This document shows, piece after piece, positions 1 through 9,025 of a DNA stretch of 48,491 nucleotides. The position numbers were made by a program, and so were the translations under genes. Source of the DNA: an uncultured Chitinophagaceae bacterium (GTDB lineage: Bacteria; Bacteroidota; Bacteroidia; Chitinophagales; Chitinophagaceae). The first letter of the stretch is position 1. Each line of letters opens with the position of its first letter. The DNA is taken from contig CAIRTF010000117.1 in the NCBI GenBank assembly GCA_903881425.1, positions 1 to 48,491 of the forward strand, given 5' to 3'. Under the pieces are notes generated by a model, which worked only from the letters and a program-made list of their open reading frames with translations, was not told the origin of the DNA and did no database searches.

Positions 1-116
1 CCTGTTTTCCCTCTAAAATCACAAAACCTGGCACAAACCTGGCAGAGATTTACTCCAAACAAAAAGGGTCTACGCCTTTGACAGCATAAACCCTTGATAA
101 TGTTGCCTTTCGGCTG
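1..116. other. Non-coding left edge, downstream of the tRNA 3' end
   Basis: No credible gene was found here. The stretch contains a direct repeat, AAACCTGGCA at 24-33 and again at 35-44 (11-base period). It lies 73 to 93 bases beyond the 3' end of the tRNA gene, a place where integrases often attach. Nothing in the window confirms an element; the sequence to the left would be needed. Confidence 0.4.
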
Positions 117-190
117 TGGGCCCACCTGGGCTTGAACCAGGGACCCCCTGATTATGAGTCAGGTGCTCTAACCAGCTGAGCTATAGGCCC
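117..190 (-). tRNA. tRNA with CAU anticodon, probably tRNA-Ile2 (lysidine type), otherwise elongator tRNA-Met
   Basis: The minus strand folds as a full cloverleaf of 74 nt. The 7-bp acceptor stem starts GGGCCTA and ends TGGGCCC with discriminator A. The D arm contains AGCTCAGCTGGTTAGAGC. The anticodon stem CCTGA/TCAGG encloses loop CTCATAA, so the anticodon is CAU. The T arm is CCTGG-TTCAAGC-CCAGG. The 3' CCA is not encoded (CAG follows). The acceptor pairs C4-G69 and C5-G68 match the determinants reported for TilS recognition of tRNA-Ile2 in other bacteria, whereas E. coli elongator Met has U4-A69 and A5-U68. It is not initiator tRNA by its general sequence. The Ile2/Met choice is inference. 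Confidence 0.93.
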
Positions 191-207
191 CGAATCTTTT
201 GGATTCG
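191..207 (-). other. Hairpin flush with the tRNA 5' end
   Basis: CGAATC (191-196) and GATTCG (202-207) form a 6-bp stem with a 5-base loop that abuts the first base of the tRNA gene at 190. In the minus-strand transcript this would be the short 5' leader removed by RNase P. It may simply help keep the leader away from the tRNA fold. Confidence 0.45.
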
Positions 208-215
208 AGAGGGCA

Positions 216-223
216 CAAAAATA
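216..223 (-). promoter_or_regulatory. -7 promoter box for the tRNA gene
   Basis: On the minus strand this reads TATTTTTG, a full match to the Bacteroidota -7 consensus TAnnTTTG. It predicts a start near 209-211, giving a leader of about 20 bases that consists mainly of the hairpin at 191-207. No good -33 TTTG is seen at the expected distance. Confidence 0.5.
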
Positions 224-401
224 GAAAAATAAACTACACCATAAAAAATAGACTGCTTATTTGTTGTTTGACCCCCGTTTTTCAGTCGTTTTGCAAGAAA
301 TGTATTGCTGAATTGTTGCTGCATTGTCATAAATCATCTTAATCAAAAAAATAATTCACAACTTTCTTGTTTATTGTGTAAATATGACACACATTTGTAG
401 T

Positions 402-426
402 CTAATGTGTTAAAGATACACATTAG
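402..426. promoter_or_regulatory. 9-bp perfect inverted repeat before the amylase gene
   Basis: CTAATGTGT (402-410) and ACACATTAG (418-426) are exact reverse complements with a 7-base spacer. It could be a protein-binding site or an mRNA hairpin near the 5' end. There is no T run after it, so it is not a typical terminator. Confidence 0.5.
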
Positions 427-431
427 CAATT

Positions 432-443
432 GCAAACGTTTGC
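432..443. promoter_or_regulatory. LacI-family type operator upstream of the amylase/Sus operon
   Basis: GCAAACGTTTGC is a perfect 12-bp palindrome with the central CG and flanking AA/TT pattern typical of LacI/GalR-family operators (compare the PurR and CcpA/MalR sites). It ends 20 bases before the amylase ATG. The position fits a sugar-responsive repressor acting as a roadblock or occluding the promoter. No LacI-family gene is in the window, so the regulator is unknown. Confidence 0.6.
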
Positions 444-463
444 GATAACGATCACGCTGTAAT

Positions 464-3394
464 ATGAAAATGAAGTTCCTTTTTGTGTGCTTTATCTTAT
501 GCAATGTTTTTTGCAAAGCGCAGCTATTAACTTGGTCGCCTTCATTTATTACCGATACCTCTTCCACTGTTACCATTACCTGTGATGCAAGTCAGGGTAA
601 CAAAGCATTATATAATTATGCAACAACTTCTGATGTGTATGTGCATATTGGTGCAATCACTTCTTTAAGTACATCATCATCTGATTGGAAATATGTTCCT
701 TCTTTTTCTGTATGGGGATCAACGAACGCACAAATTCATTGTACTTCTTTAGGTAATAATAAATGGCAATATACTATTACAGGCGGACTGAGAAATTTTT
801 TCGGAATAACAAATACTTCAGAAAAAATTTTAAAGATTGCTATTTTGTTCAGAAGCGGTAGCGGTTCATTAAAGCAAGCCAATACCGATGGCAGTGATAT
901 GTATGTTCCCGTATATACTGCTGCAACATCAACAAATGTATTGATTCGTATAGATGCACCTGCCCGTCAGCCACTGTATACACCTGCATTGGTTCCATTA
1001 ACAAAAAATATGGGGGATAATATTTCTATTACTGCCAATGCCAATCAATCATCCAACATCACTTTATTGTTTAATGGTACACAAGTTGGATCAGCATCTA
1101 ATGCATTAACCGCTGCGGCAACCGGAAATATTACCACTACAGGAACACAAACAATTATTGCACGTGCAACTGTTGGTAGTACCACATTTGCAGATACTGC
1201 CAGTTTTTTTGTTTCTTCCTCAACAAATTTTGCAGCATTACCAAATGGTGTAGTGGATGGAATTAATTACGAATCGGGAGATACTTCTGTTGTATTGGTT
1301 TTATATGCACCTAAAAAAACTAAGATTGTTGTAGTGGGTGATTTTAATAATTGGACACAATCATCCAACTATCAAATGAATGAAACGCCTGACAGCACAA
1401 GGTTTTGGCTTCGTATTACCGGATTAACTCCGGGAACAGAATATGCTTATCAATATGTTATTGATGGCAGTTTGATTTTGGCAGATTATAATGCCGAGAA
1501 AATTTTAGATAAAGCAAATGATCCTTATATACCATCAACAACCTATCCTAATTTAAAATCTTTCCCGGTTAATGCAACGGGTAATTTAGTAAGCGTATTA
1601 CAAACTGCAAAGCCTGCATACAATTGGCAGGTAACTAATTTTACGAGACCCGATAAAAGAAATATTGTAGTGTATGAATTACTGGTGAGAGATTTTACAG
1701 CAGCACAAAATTATCAGGCATTAAAAGATACGCTGACTTATTTAAAAAGATTAGGCATTAATACCATTGAGTTGATGCCGGTTAATGAATTTGAAGGAAA
1801 CAATAGTTGGGGCTATAATCCTAATTTTTATTTTGCGCCTGATAAATATTACGGAACAGAAAATTCATTACGCCAATTCGTTGATGCTTGTCATCAACAA
1901 GGTATAGCAGTAGTATTAGATATGGTCATGAATCATTCTTTTGGTTCATCACCCATGGTTCAAATGTATTGGGATGCAGCAAATAATATTCCTGCAACAA
2001 ACAATCCATGGTTCAATCAATATGCAACACATGCATATAATGTAGGTTATCAGTTTAATCATCAAAGTCAGGCTACAATTGATTTTCGTAATCGTGTAAT
2101 CAAACATTGGTTAACAAAATATAAAGTAGATGGATTTAGATGGGATCTGGCAAAAGGGTTTACACAAACCAATACATGTGATGCAACAGGTAATAATTGT
2201 AACGTAACTGCCTGGGGTAATTATGATGCCGGCAGAGTTGCAACATGGAAAAATATTTACGATCAAATACAAAGTGTTTCATCCGGTGCATATTGCATTT
2301 TAGAAATGTTTGCCGATAATTCGGAAGAAACAGTAGAAGCCAATTATGGAATGATGTTGTGGGGTAATATGAATTATAATTACAACCAAGCTACCATGGG
2401 TTTCAGCACAGGTTGGGATTTGAGCTATGGCATTTATACAAACAGGGGATGGACACAACCGAATTTAGTTACTTATCAAGAAAGCCATGATGAAGAAAGA
2501 TTGATGTATAAAAATGAACAGTATGGAAATATCAGTGGTTCTTATTCTGCAAAAGACACTGCAACCGGATTAAAGAGAAATGCAATGGCAGCAGCATTTT
2601 GGGCAATGACCCCTGGTCCGAAAATGCTATGGGAATTTGGAGAATTGGGTTATGATTATTCTATTAATACTTGTGTAAACGGAACTGTTGATGCAACCGG
2701 GAACTGCAGATTAGATATGAAACCGGTTAAATGGAATTATTATAATAATGCAAACAGATTGGCCTTATATAATGTGTATGCAAATTTATTAAAACTAAGA
2801 AACACATCTAATTATATCGGAACGTTTACAACAGGCACCATTAATTATAATCTTTCTAATGCATTTAAAACATTAACCGTTACCGGTGATTCTTTAAATG
2901 TTGTAGTGATGGGAAATTTTGATGTAACAGCGCAAACCGGAACAGTAACATTTCCTTCATCCGGAACATGGTATAATTATTTAAGTACCGGAACACACGC
3001 TGCAACAGGTCTTGCAGAAAGCATCACATTACAACCCGGTGAATATTATGTGTACACAAATAAAAATGTTACTAACTCGGTTGTAACTGCGGTAAATAAT
3101 AATCCTATCAATAGTTTGAATGATTTGAGTGTACATGTTTATCCTAATCCTATTCAATCATCTGCCATTATACAATATACTTTACCTGAAAGCGGTAATG
3201 TAAATATCAGTGTATTGGATTTGAATGGAAGAAAACTATCAAACCTGATTAATGGCTTTAAAACAAAAGGCACTCAAAGTTTTTTATTGAATCAAAATGC
3301 TTTCAGGACGAATGCTGTTAGTAATGGAATGTATTTGATAGAAATAGAATTGAATGGAAGAAAAAAAACAGAGAAGATCATTATCAATAAATAA
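464..3394 (+). CDS. Secreted GH13 alpha-amylase family enzyme with T9SS sorting domain
   Basis: The 976-residue protein begins with a signal peptide (about residues 1-20). Residues 20-255 are beta-rich and not assigned. A CBM48/E-set-like domain follows (about 262-350, containing VVVGDFNNW), then a GH13 barrel (about 395-800). The four GH13 regions are present: DMVMNH (486-491), GFRWD with nucleophile D561, acid/base E614 in ILEMF, and D676 in ESHDEE, so it should be active. The last 85 or so residues form a type A T9SS C-terminal domain (YPNP, then GMYLIEI and KKTEKIIINK), so the enzyme is probably carried across the outer membrane by T9SS; classical SusG is instead a lipoprotein. It leads the Sus-type operon and its likely substrate is starch or a related alpha-glucan. 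Exact specificity is not shown. Confidence 0.93.
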   Translation: MKMKFLFVCFILCNVFCKAQLLTWSPSFITDTSSTVTITCDASQGNKALYNYATTSDVYVHIGAITSLSTSSSDWKYVPSFSVWGSTNAQIHCTSLGNNKWQYTITGGLRNFFGITNTSEKILKIAILFRSGSGSLKQANTDGSDMYVPVYTAATSTNVLIRIDAPARQPLYTPALVPLTKNMGDNISITANANQSSNITLLFNGTQVGSASNALTAAATGNITTTGTQTIIARATVGSTTFADTASFFVSSSTNFAALPNGVVDGINYESGDTSVVLVLYAPKKTKIVVVGDFNNWTQSSNYQMNETPDSTRFWLRITGLTPGTEYAYQYVIDGSLILADYNAEKILDKANDPYIPSTTYPNLKSFPVNATGNLVSVLQTAKPAYNWQVTNFTRPDKRNIVVYELLVRDFTAAQNYQALKDTLTYLKRLGINTIELMPVNEFEGNNSWGYNPNFYFAPDKYYGTENSLRQFVDACHQQGIAVVLDMVMNHSFGSSPMVQMYWDAANNIPATNNPWFNQYATHAYNVGYQFNHQSQATIDFRNRVIKHWLTKYKVDGFRWDLAKGFTQTNTCDATGNNCNVTAWGNYDAGRVATWKNIYDQIQSVSSGAYCILEMFADNSEETVEANYGMMLWGNMNYNYNQATMGFSTGWDLSYGIYTNRGWTQPNLVTYQESHDEERLMYKNEQYGNISGSYSAKDTATGLKRNAMAAAFWAMTPGPKMLWEFGELGYDYSINTCVNGTVDATGNCRLDMKPVKWNYYNNANRLALYNVYANLLKLRNTSNYIGTFTTGTINYNLSNAFKTLTVTGDSLNVVVMGNFDVTAQTGTVTFPSSGTWYNYLSTGTHAATGLAESITLQPGEYYVYTNKNVTNSVVTAVNNNPINSLNDLSVHVYPNPIQSSAIIQYTLPESGNVNISVLDLNGRKLSNLINGFKTKGTQSFLLNQNAFRTNAVSNGMYLIEIELNGRKKTEKIIINK

Positions 3395-3464
3395 AGATTA
3401 GTTCACTAAAACTCGACATATACATTTAACATTTTTTACTTTTTTAACCAGTAAACTATCAATT

Positions 3465-6400
3465 ATGAATTTGAAACGACTGCTTGTTCTGCTAACGTTG
3501 CCGCTGATGATTTGCATGCCGGCGTTGGCACAAGACAAAATGGTTACCGGAAAGGTAACTGACTCAAAAGATGGAAGTACAATGGCAAATGTCACTGTAT
3601 CTGTAAAAGGAACTTCCATTGCCACACAAACAGCAAATGACGGAACCTTTAAAATAAAAGTTCCACCATCAGCTACAACATTAGTTATTTCTTCTGTTGG
3701 TTTTGGTTCACAGGAAGTAGCTATTGGTAGTGGTGATATACTAATAAAACTTACACAAACAAGTAATGTTTTAGGCGAAGTTGTGGTAATCGGTTATGGT
3801 ACAGTCCGCAAAAAAGATTTAACGGGTTCAGTATCAACCGTAAGCTCAAAAGATTTTCAGGGCGGTAATATTGCCACACCGGAACAATTGATATCCGGCA
3901 AAGTGGCCGGTGTATCTATTACGGCTAATGGTGGTGCTCCCGGTTCGGGAAGTGTTATCCGTATTCGTGGCGGTGCTTCATTAAATGCAAGTAATGATCC
4001 TTTGATTGTTATTGACGGGATGCCGATTGAAAATGCTGGTATTGCCGGCGTTGCTAATCCATTAAGTTTAATCAACCCAAACGATATTGAAACTTTTACT
4101 GTTTTAAAAGATGCATCTGCTTCAGCCATTTATGGTTCAAGAGCATCCAACGGTGTAATTTTAATTACTACCAAAAAAGGTAAAAGCGGTAAACCTGTAT
4201 TTAATTTCAGCACGCAGCTTTCAGCAGGTACTGTTGCAAATCAGGCAAGTATTCTTTCTCCCAATCAGGTAAGACAGATAGTTACAGCCAACGCAGGTAT
4301 AAACGGGCTTCCTAATTTAACCTCTTTACTAGGTACAGCATCTACAGATTGGCAAAGTCAGATTTATCAAACAGCGATTTCAACCGATAATAATTTAAGT
4401 GTTTCAGGATCCTTAAAGAATTTGCCTTATCGTATTTCATTAGGTTACATGAACCAGAATGGTGTGTTGAGAACTGATGGGTTGCAGCGTACAACTTTAG
4501 GACTTAATATCAGCCCTCTTTTACTTAAGGGTCATTTAAAGATTGATTTGAATTTAAAGGGTTCATATAGTACCAGCGCATTTGCCAATCAGGGCGCTAT
4601 TGGTGCAGCGGTTAGTTTTGATCCTACACAAAATGTTAGATCAGGAAGCAATCGTTTTGGAGGATATTGGGAGTGGTTAAATCCCGGCTCTATTTCAGGA
4701 CTTCAACAATTGGCACCAAAAAATCCATTGGGTTTATTAATGGAGCAATCTAATAATAGTATTGTAAAAAGAAGTGTAGGTAATGCAGTGATAGATTATA
4801 AATTCCACTTCTTACCCGATTTACATGCAGTGCTTACAGCCGGTTTTGATATATCTCAAGGAACCGGAACAAATGTAATACCTGATAGTGCCGCATCTAG
4901 TTATATGCGTAATACTGATGTAACAGGGGCTACATATGGCGGAGTTAATACTCAATATAAACAAACCAAATCCAATACTTTCTTAAACTATAGTTTAACC
5001 TATTCTAAAGAGTTGAAATCAATTAAGAGTAAGATAGAAGCTTTGGCAGGTTATGAATATCAGGATTACTTAACAACCAATTATAATTTTGCAGATTATT
5101 TTTATAATGGCAAAATGGTTGTGAATACAACACCAACATATCCTTTTAATAAACCTGAAAACAGATTGATCTCTTATCTCGGAAGGGTTATCTATACTTA
5201 CGATAATAAATATATTTTAACCGGATCAATTCGTAGAGATGGTTCTTCTAAATTCAGTCCTGCAAATCGTTGGGGTTTATTCCCATCAGGTGCATTTGCC
5301 TGGAAGATCAAGAATGAATCTTTCCTTTCTAATGTTTCAGCAATATCTGATTTAAAGATTCGTGTGGGTTATGGTGTTACCGGTCAGCAAGATGGTATTA
5401 ATGATTATGATTATCAATCATTCTATGCCTTAAGTACTTCTACTGCGCAATATCAACTCGGTAATAATTTTTATCAGATGTACAGACCGGGCGGTTATTA
5501 TCTGAACAGAAAATGGGAACAAACAGCTACTACCAATATAGCTATCGATTATGGATTTTTAAATAATCGCATTAGTGGTAGTATTGAATATTATTACAGA
5601 AATACTACAGACTTATTAAACAATATTTCACAATCAGCAGGAACCAATTTCTCCAATTACATTGTTGCAAATATTGGTAGTATGACTAACAAGGGTGTGG
5701 AATTCACAATTAATTTTCAACCCATCCGCAACAAGAATGTTACATGGGATGTAGCATTGAATGCAACTTATAACGAAAATAAAATTACCAAACTTACTAT
5801 CTCAAACGATCCTAAATACCCGGGTGTATTAACCGGAGGAATTTCCGGAGGTACGGGTAATACCATTCAAATTCAATCGGTGGGCTATGCCAAGAATTCA
5901 TTTTATACATTTAAACAAGTATATGACCCCAAGAGCGGTAAGCCAATTGATAATCTTTTTGAAGATATTAATAGAGATGGTCTTATCAATCAGAACGATT
6001 TATATCATTACAAGAGTCCGGATCCTCAGGCCTTCTTTGGATTTAGTACTAATTTAACTGTAAAGAAATGGAGCGCCGGTTTTGTTTTGCGTGCTAATGT
6101 AGGAAACTACATGTATAATAACAGGGCTTCAAGTACAGGTACATTAAGAAACATTATGAATCCTATCGGTTATATTAACAACGGGTCATCAGATGTTTTG
6201 TACACAAATTTCAGTGGTACAGGAACCAACTATTACATGTCTGATTATTATGTACAAAATGCTTCCTTCCTGAAAATGGATAACATCAATGTAGGATATA
6301 ATGTAGGCAAAGTGTTTAATAACAAAGCGACATTACGCTTAAATGCAAATGTTCAGAATGTGTTTGTGATTACAAAATACACAGGAATTGATCCGGAAAT

Positions 6401-6473
6401 CTATGGTGGAATAGATAATAATTTTTATCCACGTCCTAGAACATTTGTTTTCGGCTTAAACCTTACTTTTTAA
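3465..6473 (+). CDS. SusC/RagA-family TonB-dependent outer-membrane transporter
   Basis: This 1002-residue protein has a signal peptide (about 1-22, ending ALA), then a carboxypeptidase-regulatory-like beta-sandwich (about 27-100, starting VTGKVTDSKDG). A TonB-box/plug region with EVVVIGYGTVRKKDLTGSV follows, with the SusC signature ASNGVILITTKKGK ending the plug. The rest is a long beta-barrel finishing FVFGLNLTF, with the terminal aromatic typical of outer-membrane barrels. It imports oligosaccharides together with its SusD partner, which starts 33 bases downstream. The 70-base gap after the amylase has no terminator, so co-transcription is likely; a near match to a -7 box (TACATTTA, 3421-3428) could give an extra promoter. 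Confidence 0.95.
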   Translation: MNLKRLLVLLTLPLMICMPALAQDKMVTGKVTDSKDGSTMANVTVSVKGTSIATQTANDGTFKIKVPPSATTLVISSVGFGSQEVAIGSGDILIKLTQTSNVLGEVVVIGYGTVRKKDLTGSVSTVSSKDFQGGNIATPEQLISGKVAGVSITANGGAPGSGSVIRIRGGASLNASNDPLIVIDGMPIENAGIAGVANPLSLINPNDIETFTVLKDASASAIYGSRASNGVILITTKKGKSGKPVFNFSTQLSAGTVANQASILSPNQVRQIVTANAGINGLPNLTSLLGTASTDWQSQIYQTAISTDNNLSVSGSLKNLPYRISLGYMNQNGVLRTDGLQRTTLGLNISPLLLKGHLKIDLNLKGSYSTSAFANQGAIGAAVSFDPTQNVRSGSNRFGGYWEWLNPGSISGLQQLAPKNPLGLLMEQSNNSIVKRSVGNAVIDYKFHFLPDLHAVLTAGFDISQGTGTNVIPDSAASSYMRNTDVTGATYGGVNTQYKQTKSNTFLNYSLTYSKELKSIKSKIEALAGYEYQDYLTTNYNFADYFYNGKMVVNTTPTYPFNKPENRLISYLGRVIYTYDNKYILTGSIRRDGSSKFSPANRWGLFPSGAFAWKIKNESFLSNVSAISDLKIRVGYGVTGQQDGINDYDYQSFYALSTSTAQYQLGNNFYQMYRPGGYYLNRKWEQTATTNIAIDYGFLNNRISGSIEYYYRNTTDLLNNISQSAGTNFSNYIVANIGSMTNKGVEFTINFQPIRNKNVTWDVALNATYNENKITKLTISNDPKYPGVLTGGISGGTGNTIQIQSVGYAKNSFYTFKQVYDPKSGKPIDNLFEDINRDGLINQNDLYHYKSPDPQAFFGFSTNLTVKKWSAGFVLRANVGNYMYNNRASSTGTLRNIMNPIGYINNGSSDVLYTNFSGTGTNYYMSDYYVQNASFLKMDNINVGYNVGKVFNNKATLRLNANVQNVFVITKYTGIDPEIYGGIDNNFYPRPRTFVFGLNLTF

Positions 6474-6506
6474 ACCATTGCAAATAGCTACACTAAAAAA
6501 ATTATT

Positions 6507-8093
6507 ATGAAAAAAAATATTTTTAAAATAATGATAGCCGCCGGGATCTTTGCCGGTAGCTTTTCATCTTGTTCTAAGAAGTTAGATCTTCTTCCAACAA
6601 ACGACATCACTGCTGCGCAGGTTTACAGCACTTCAGCAGGCTATACCGAGGCTTTCGCAAAAGTTTACGGAAGCTATGCATTAACCGGAAATACCGGTCC
6701 TGCAGGAAATGGGGATATTCAAGGAATTGATGAAGGTACTTCTGACTTTGTTCGTTTATACTGGAATGCGCAGGAGTTACCTACAGATGAGGCCGTATGT
6801 GCCTGGGGAGATCCGGGCGTTCCTGATTTTCACGCTATGAACTGGACTGCAACTAATACAATTCTTGCAGGCTTGTATTATCGTTCATACTATCAAATTA
6901 CTTTATGCAATGATTTCATCAATCAGGCATCAGATGCAAATCTTGCATCAAGGGGTATTACAGGTGCCAGTGCAGATAGTATCAGAAAGTACAGAGCTGA
7001 AGCAAGATTTTTAAGAGCATATCAATATTCTGTTTTAATTGACCTGTTCGGGAATGTTCCTTATGTTGACGAAACTATGGTACTCGGAACAGTATTACCT
7101 AAACAAATGAGTCGTGCTAATTTGTTTAACTATGTTGTTGGAGAATTAAAAGCTATTGATGGTTTATTGTATGCACCAACTCAAACACCCGGTTCTGTTA
7201 CTTATGGAAGAGCAACCCAGGGTGCTGAATGGGCTTTGTTAGCTCGTTTATATTTAAATGCAGGTGTTTATACCGGTACTCCTCATTACGACAGTGCAAT
7301 TATCTATTCTTCAAAAGTAATTGGAGCAGGTTATTCTTTAATACCAAATTATACGCAGTTATTCCTTGCCGATAATAATTTAAATACCAGTGAATTTATA
7401 TTAACAATAAACTACGATGGTATAAAAACACAAGGTTACGGTGGAACTACTTTCTTAACACATGCACCGGTAGGTGGGTCAATGCAGGCAAGTACTTTTG
7501 GTATTAATGGCGGATGGTCCGGTAATCGTGTAACAAGTTCTTTAATAAACCTTTTCCCTGATCCAAACGGAACAGCAGATAAACGTGCTGAATTTTATAC
7601 CAGCGGACAAAATTTGGCAATCAATAGTATTCCAACATTTACTGATGGTTATGCAGTAACCAAATTCAAGAATGTAACACGTACAGGCGCACAAGGACAG
7701 AGTACTTCTTTTTCAGATATTGATTTTCCATTGTTTCGTTTAGCCGAACAATATCTTATTTATGCGGAAGCAACTTTATTGGGGGGTGCCGGTGGAAGTG
7801 CAACACAGGCATTAGCATATGTTAATTTATTGAGAACAAGAGCACAGGCTACTCCTTTAGCATCTATTACACCTCAAGATATATTAAATGAAAGAGGCAG
7901 AGAATTGTACTGGGAAGGATTCCGTCGTACAGATTTGATTCGTTTTAATCAATTTGTAGAAGGAACTTATTTGTGGCCTTGGAAAGGTGGTATTCAATCA
8001 GGTACTTCAGTGGCATCATTCAGGAAATTATATCCGATACCGTCTGCTGAAATTTCATCAAATACAAACCTTGTTCAAAACACGGGATATTAA
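6507..8093 (+). CDS. SusD/RagB-family nutrient-binding outer-membrane lipoprotein
   Basis: The 528-residue protein starts with a lipoprotein signal; the lipobox gives lipidated C22 (SFSSC-SKKLDLLP). The LDLLP start, the YRAEARFLRAYQYSVLIDLFGNVPY helix region (about 165-190) and the C-terminal ILNERGRELYWEGFRRTDLIRF segment (about 455-480) are hallmarks of the SusD family. It forms the lid of the SusC transporter and binds glycan at the cell surface. Order and spacing after susC (33 bases) match the standard pair. Confidence 0.95.
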   Translation: MKKNIFKIMIAAGIFAGSFSSCSKKLDLLPTNDITAAQVYSTSAGYTEAFAKVYGSYALTGNTGPAGNGDIQGIDEGTSDFVRLYWNAQELPTDEAVCAWGDPGVPDFHAMNWTATNTILAGLYYRSYYQITLCNDFINQASDANLASRGITGASADSIRKYRAEARFLRAYQYSVLIDLFGNVPYVDETMVLGTVLPKQMSRANLFNYVVGELKAIDGLLYAPTQTPGSVTYGRATQGAEWALLARLYLNAGVYTGTPHYDSAIIYSSKVIGAGYSLIPNYTQLFLADNNLNTSEFILTINYDGIKTQGYGGTTFLTHAPVGGSMQASTFGINGGWSGNRVTSSLINLFPDPNGTADKRAEFYTSGQNLAINSIPTFTDGYAVTKFKNVTRTGAQGQSTSFSDIDFPLFRLAEQYLIYAEATLLGGAGGSATQALAYVNLLRTRAQATPLASITPQDILNERGRELYWEGFRRTDLIRFNQFVEGTYLWPWKGGIQSGTSVASFRKLYPIPSAEISSNTNLVQNTGY

Positions 8094-8147
8094 TTCTTTA
8101 ATGAATTTATATCGCCGCATTTAAAAAATATCATTAAAAAAAACATT

Positions 8148-8993
8148 ATGAAAACATTATTAAAAAAGCTGTTTTTCATAGGCATGGGAGTAGCCTTCTT
8201 TGCATCTTGTAAAAAAGATCAAACTATAGATTACTTTAATGGCGGAACAGCACCGGTATTAACGGCATCGTTATCCGGCTCTATACCATTATCCAATGCA
8301 ACCCAATCAAATGTTGCAGTAACTTTTTCTTGGACTAACCCGGCGTATCTTTTTACAACCGGTGTAAGTTCTCAAAATGTTTCTTATTTATTAGAAATTG
8401 ATACTTTGGGTGCAAACTTTACCAACCCTAAAAGAATCTCAACTTCTCTGAGTCCTGATGTCTCATTACCTTATGTTGATGGAGTATTAAACTCTGCTTT
8501 ATCTAATCAGATGGGTTTGTTAGCGAACATTAGCCATACAATTCAAGTAAGGGTTACAGCTACTTTGAATGGAAGTGCCGCTACTTCTCTTGTTTCAAAT
8601 GTGTTACAATTTACCGTAATACCCTGGAATCCGCCACCAGTTGTTACACCACCTGCATCTGGTACATTATTTTTAGTTGGAGGAGATACAAAGTTAGGTG
8701 CGTGGTCTAACCCTGTTCCGGTTCCGGCTCAACAGTTTACACAAGTAAGTCCGACATTATACACCATTACAATTGCATTAGCAGGCAATGGCAATTATGA
8801 TTTTCTACCGGTAAATGGTTCATGGAGCGAAAAATATTGTGTGAATGATGCAACTATTCCGGGTTTAAGTGCTGGAGGAAGTTTTGTTGATAAAACATCA
8901 GGTGGCAGCGATATACCTGGTCCGGGTGTTGCAGGTACTTATAAGATTGTTGTAGATTTTCAACATGGAACATTCACTACAACTAAACAATAA
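8148..8993 (+). CDS. SusE-like surface lipoprotein with one C-terminal starch-binding-type module
   Basis: The 281-residue protein carries a lipoprotein signal with C21 (FFASC-KKDQ). Residues about 40-160 form a SusE-type N-terminal Ig-like domain (TFSWTNPAY). Residues about 174-281 form a carbohydrate-binding module beginning LFLVGGDTKLGAWSNPVPVP. This module is homologous to the three repeats of the next gene. Its role is inferred to be surface glycan binding for the amylase/SusCD system. Classical SusE is longer, with more binding modules. Confidence 0.85.
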   Translation: MKTLLKKLFFIGMGVAFFASCKKDQTIDYFNGGTAPVLTASLSGSIPLSNATQSNVAVTFSWTNPAYLFTTGVSSQNVSYLLEIDTLGANFTNPKRISTSLSPDVSLPYVDGVLNSALSNQMGLLANISHTIQVRVTATLNGSAATSLVSNVLQFTVIPWNPPPVVTPPASGTLFLVGGDTKLGAWSNPVPVPAQQFTQVSPTLYTITIALAGNGNYDFLPVNGSWSEKYCVNDATIPGLSAGGSFVDKTSGGSDIPGPGVAGTYKIVVDFQHGTFTTTKQ

Positions 8994-9025
8994 TTATTTG
9001 TTTTAAAAAATCTAAATCAACAATT

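Larger units (their letters stand above)
224..463. other. Intergenic control region before the amylase operon
   Basis: No gene is supported here. The right part holds a perfect 9-bp inverted repeat (402-410 and 418-426) and a 12-bp palindrome (432-443), both described separately. A loose promoter match is TTG at 367-369 with CACATTTG at 390-397 (20 bases between); the -7 box lacks the leading TA, so this is weak. Confidence 0.4.

Noticed and set aside
343-576. Minus-strand frame across the amylase promoter and start
   Set aside because: It overlaps the control region and signal peptide of the amylase; no domain, no start signal.
6108-6115. Single TACATGTA site within the susC gene
   Set aside because: A lone 8-mer in an AT-rich genome is expected by chance; the paired 10-base spacing of the marR and pirin sites is missing.
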